From Thiotrichaceae bacterium (GTDB taxonomy: Bacteria > Pseudomonadota > Gammaproteobacteria > Thiotrichales > Thiotrichaceae), in assembly GCA_027009095.1 (NCBI GenBank), contig JALVDG010000036.1, positions 1 through 5,346 on the forward strand: DNA of 5,346 bases, given 5' to 3'. The notes beneath the pieces are model-generated. The model saw only the letters and a list, made by a program, of their open reading frames with translations, did no database searches and was not told where the DNA came from. Shown here one piece after another: positions 5,028-5,346 of the stretch. Positions within the stretch are counted from its first letter, which is position 1. Each line of letters opens with the position of its first letter. Made by a program: the position numbers and the translations under genes.

Positions 5028-5346
5028 TTATCCAGCAATTATCTGTCCAGACTTCGCATCTGTTAGCCGCACCAAGTCATTAGCATTTAACTGGATTTCC
5101 AAGCCTCGCTTACCCGCACTAACATAAATAGTCTCAAACTCAAACGCGCTTGCATCAATAATCATTGGCAATCGCTTTTTCTGACCTAAGGGACTTATTC
5201 CTCCTAACAAATAGCCTGTCGCATTTTGAGCTTGTTGTGGCTCAGCCATAGCTACTTTTTTTACTTTAATCGCTTTTGCGTAAGCCTTGAGACTTAGTTG
5301 ATGAGTAATCGGTAAAATAGCCACGGCTAAATCATTTACTTGCTCA
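5028..5346 (-). CDS. ybaK: YbaK-type Cys-tRNA(Pro) deacylase, C-terminal part (cut by window edge)
   Basis: The last 106 codons of a minus-strand gene whose 5' end lies beyond the right edge. The frame stays open to base 5346, and a GTG at 5324 is internal, not a start. The visible protein matches the YbaK/EbsC branch of the YbaK/ProX editing-domain family: [20 protein letters not shown], an [19 protein letters not shown] core, the [12 protein letters not shown] strand-turn and the final ND-L-V-R-L-T-D-A segment. Full-length members have about 155-160 residues, so roughly the first 50, including the catalytic Lys known from the Haemophilus protein, are not in view. The enzyme hydrolyses Cys-tRNA(Pro) made by misacylating prolyl-tRNA synthetase, protecting translation fidelity. 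It ends tail-to-tail with gloB, and no terminator hairpin lies in the 25-bp gap. Confidence 0.92.
   Translation of the reverse strand, partial: EQVNDLAVAILPITHQLSLKAYAKAIKVKKVAMAEPQQAQNATGYLLGGISPLGQKKRLPMIIDASAFEFETIYVSAGKRGLEIQLNANDLVRLTDAKSGQIIAG

Noticed and set aside
1..5346. CRISPR array, tRNA, rRNA, insertion-sequence transposase, toxin-antitoxin or phage-defence genes
   Set aside because: No regularly spaced direct repeats, no cloverleaf-like sequence and no matching protein motifs were found on either strand.

Overview
This is an AT-rich chromosomal segment from a bacterium, most likely a gammaproteobacterium. The supporting genes are glyoxalase II (gloB), a DUF1853 protein, a YbaK-type Cys-tRNA(Pro) deacylase, the fused NMN adenylyltransferase/Nudix enzyme and an SH3 lipoprotein with a classical lipobox. 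I cannot fix the genus from sequence alone. Nothing points to a phage, plasmid or defence island. It looks like ordinary housekeeping or accessory chromosome with one clear repeat-like intergenic element.

Layout: bases 1-328 hold no convincing gene. They hold a composite inverted-repeat element (about 53-291), richer in GC than its surroundings, made of a 14-bp perfect hairpin, a large interrupted palindrome (106-227) and two short hairpins. A small multi-membrane DUF1624/HGSNAT-type protein (329-1027, minus, TTG start) diverges from a DUF1853 protein (1093-1953, plus) across 65 bp. A 335-bp gap (1954-2288) carries a possible dispersed-repeat remnant, several small palindromes, and a promoter whose -10 box sits inside a perfect inverted repeat. 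This promoter reads into an SH3-domain lipoprotein gene (2289-3107, plus).

The lipoprotein gene converges on, and overlaps by 11 bp, the bifunctional nadM-Nudix gene (minus, 3097-4140 with the start preferred here). nadM diverges from gloB (4220-5002, plus). gloB converges on the C-terminal part of ybaK (minus, cut by the right edge), with 25 bp between the stops.

Functionally, NadM-Nudix belongs to NAD salvage and ADP-ribose turnover, GloB to glutathione-dependent methylglyoxal detoxification, and YbaK to translation quality control. The DUF1624, DUF1853 and SH3 lipoprotein genes have family-level assignments only. Adjacent genes alternate in strand throughout, so no operon is visible. I found no strong case for a new multi-gene system. 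The items most worth checking are the palindromic element, the symmetric site over the lipoprotein promoter, the nuclease-like residue pattern in DUF1853, and the nadM/gloB start region.
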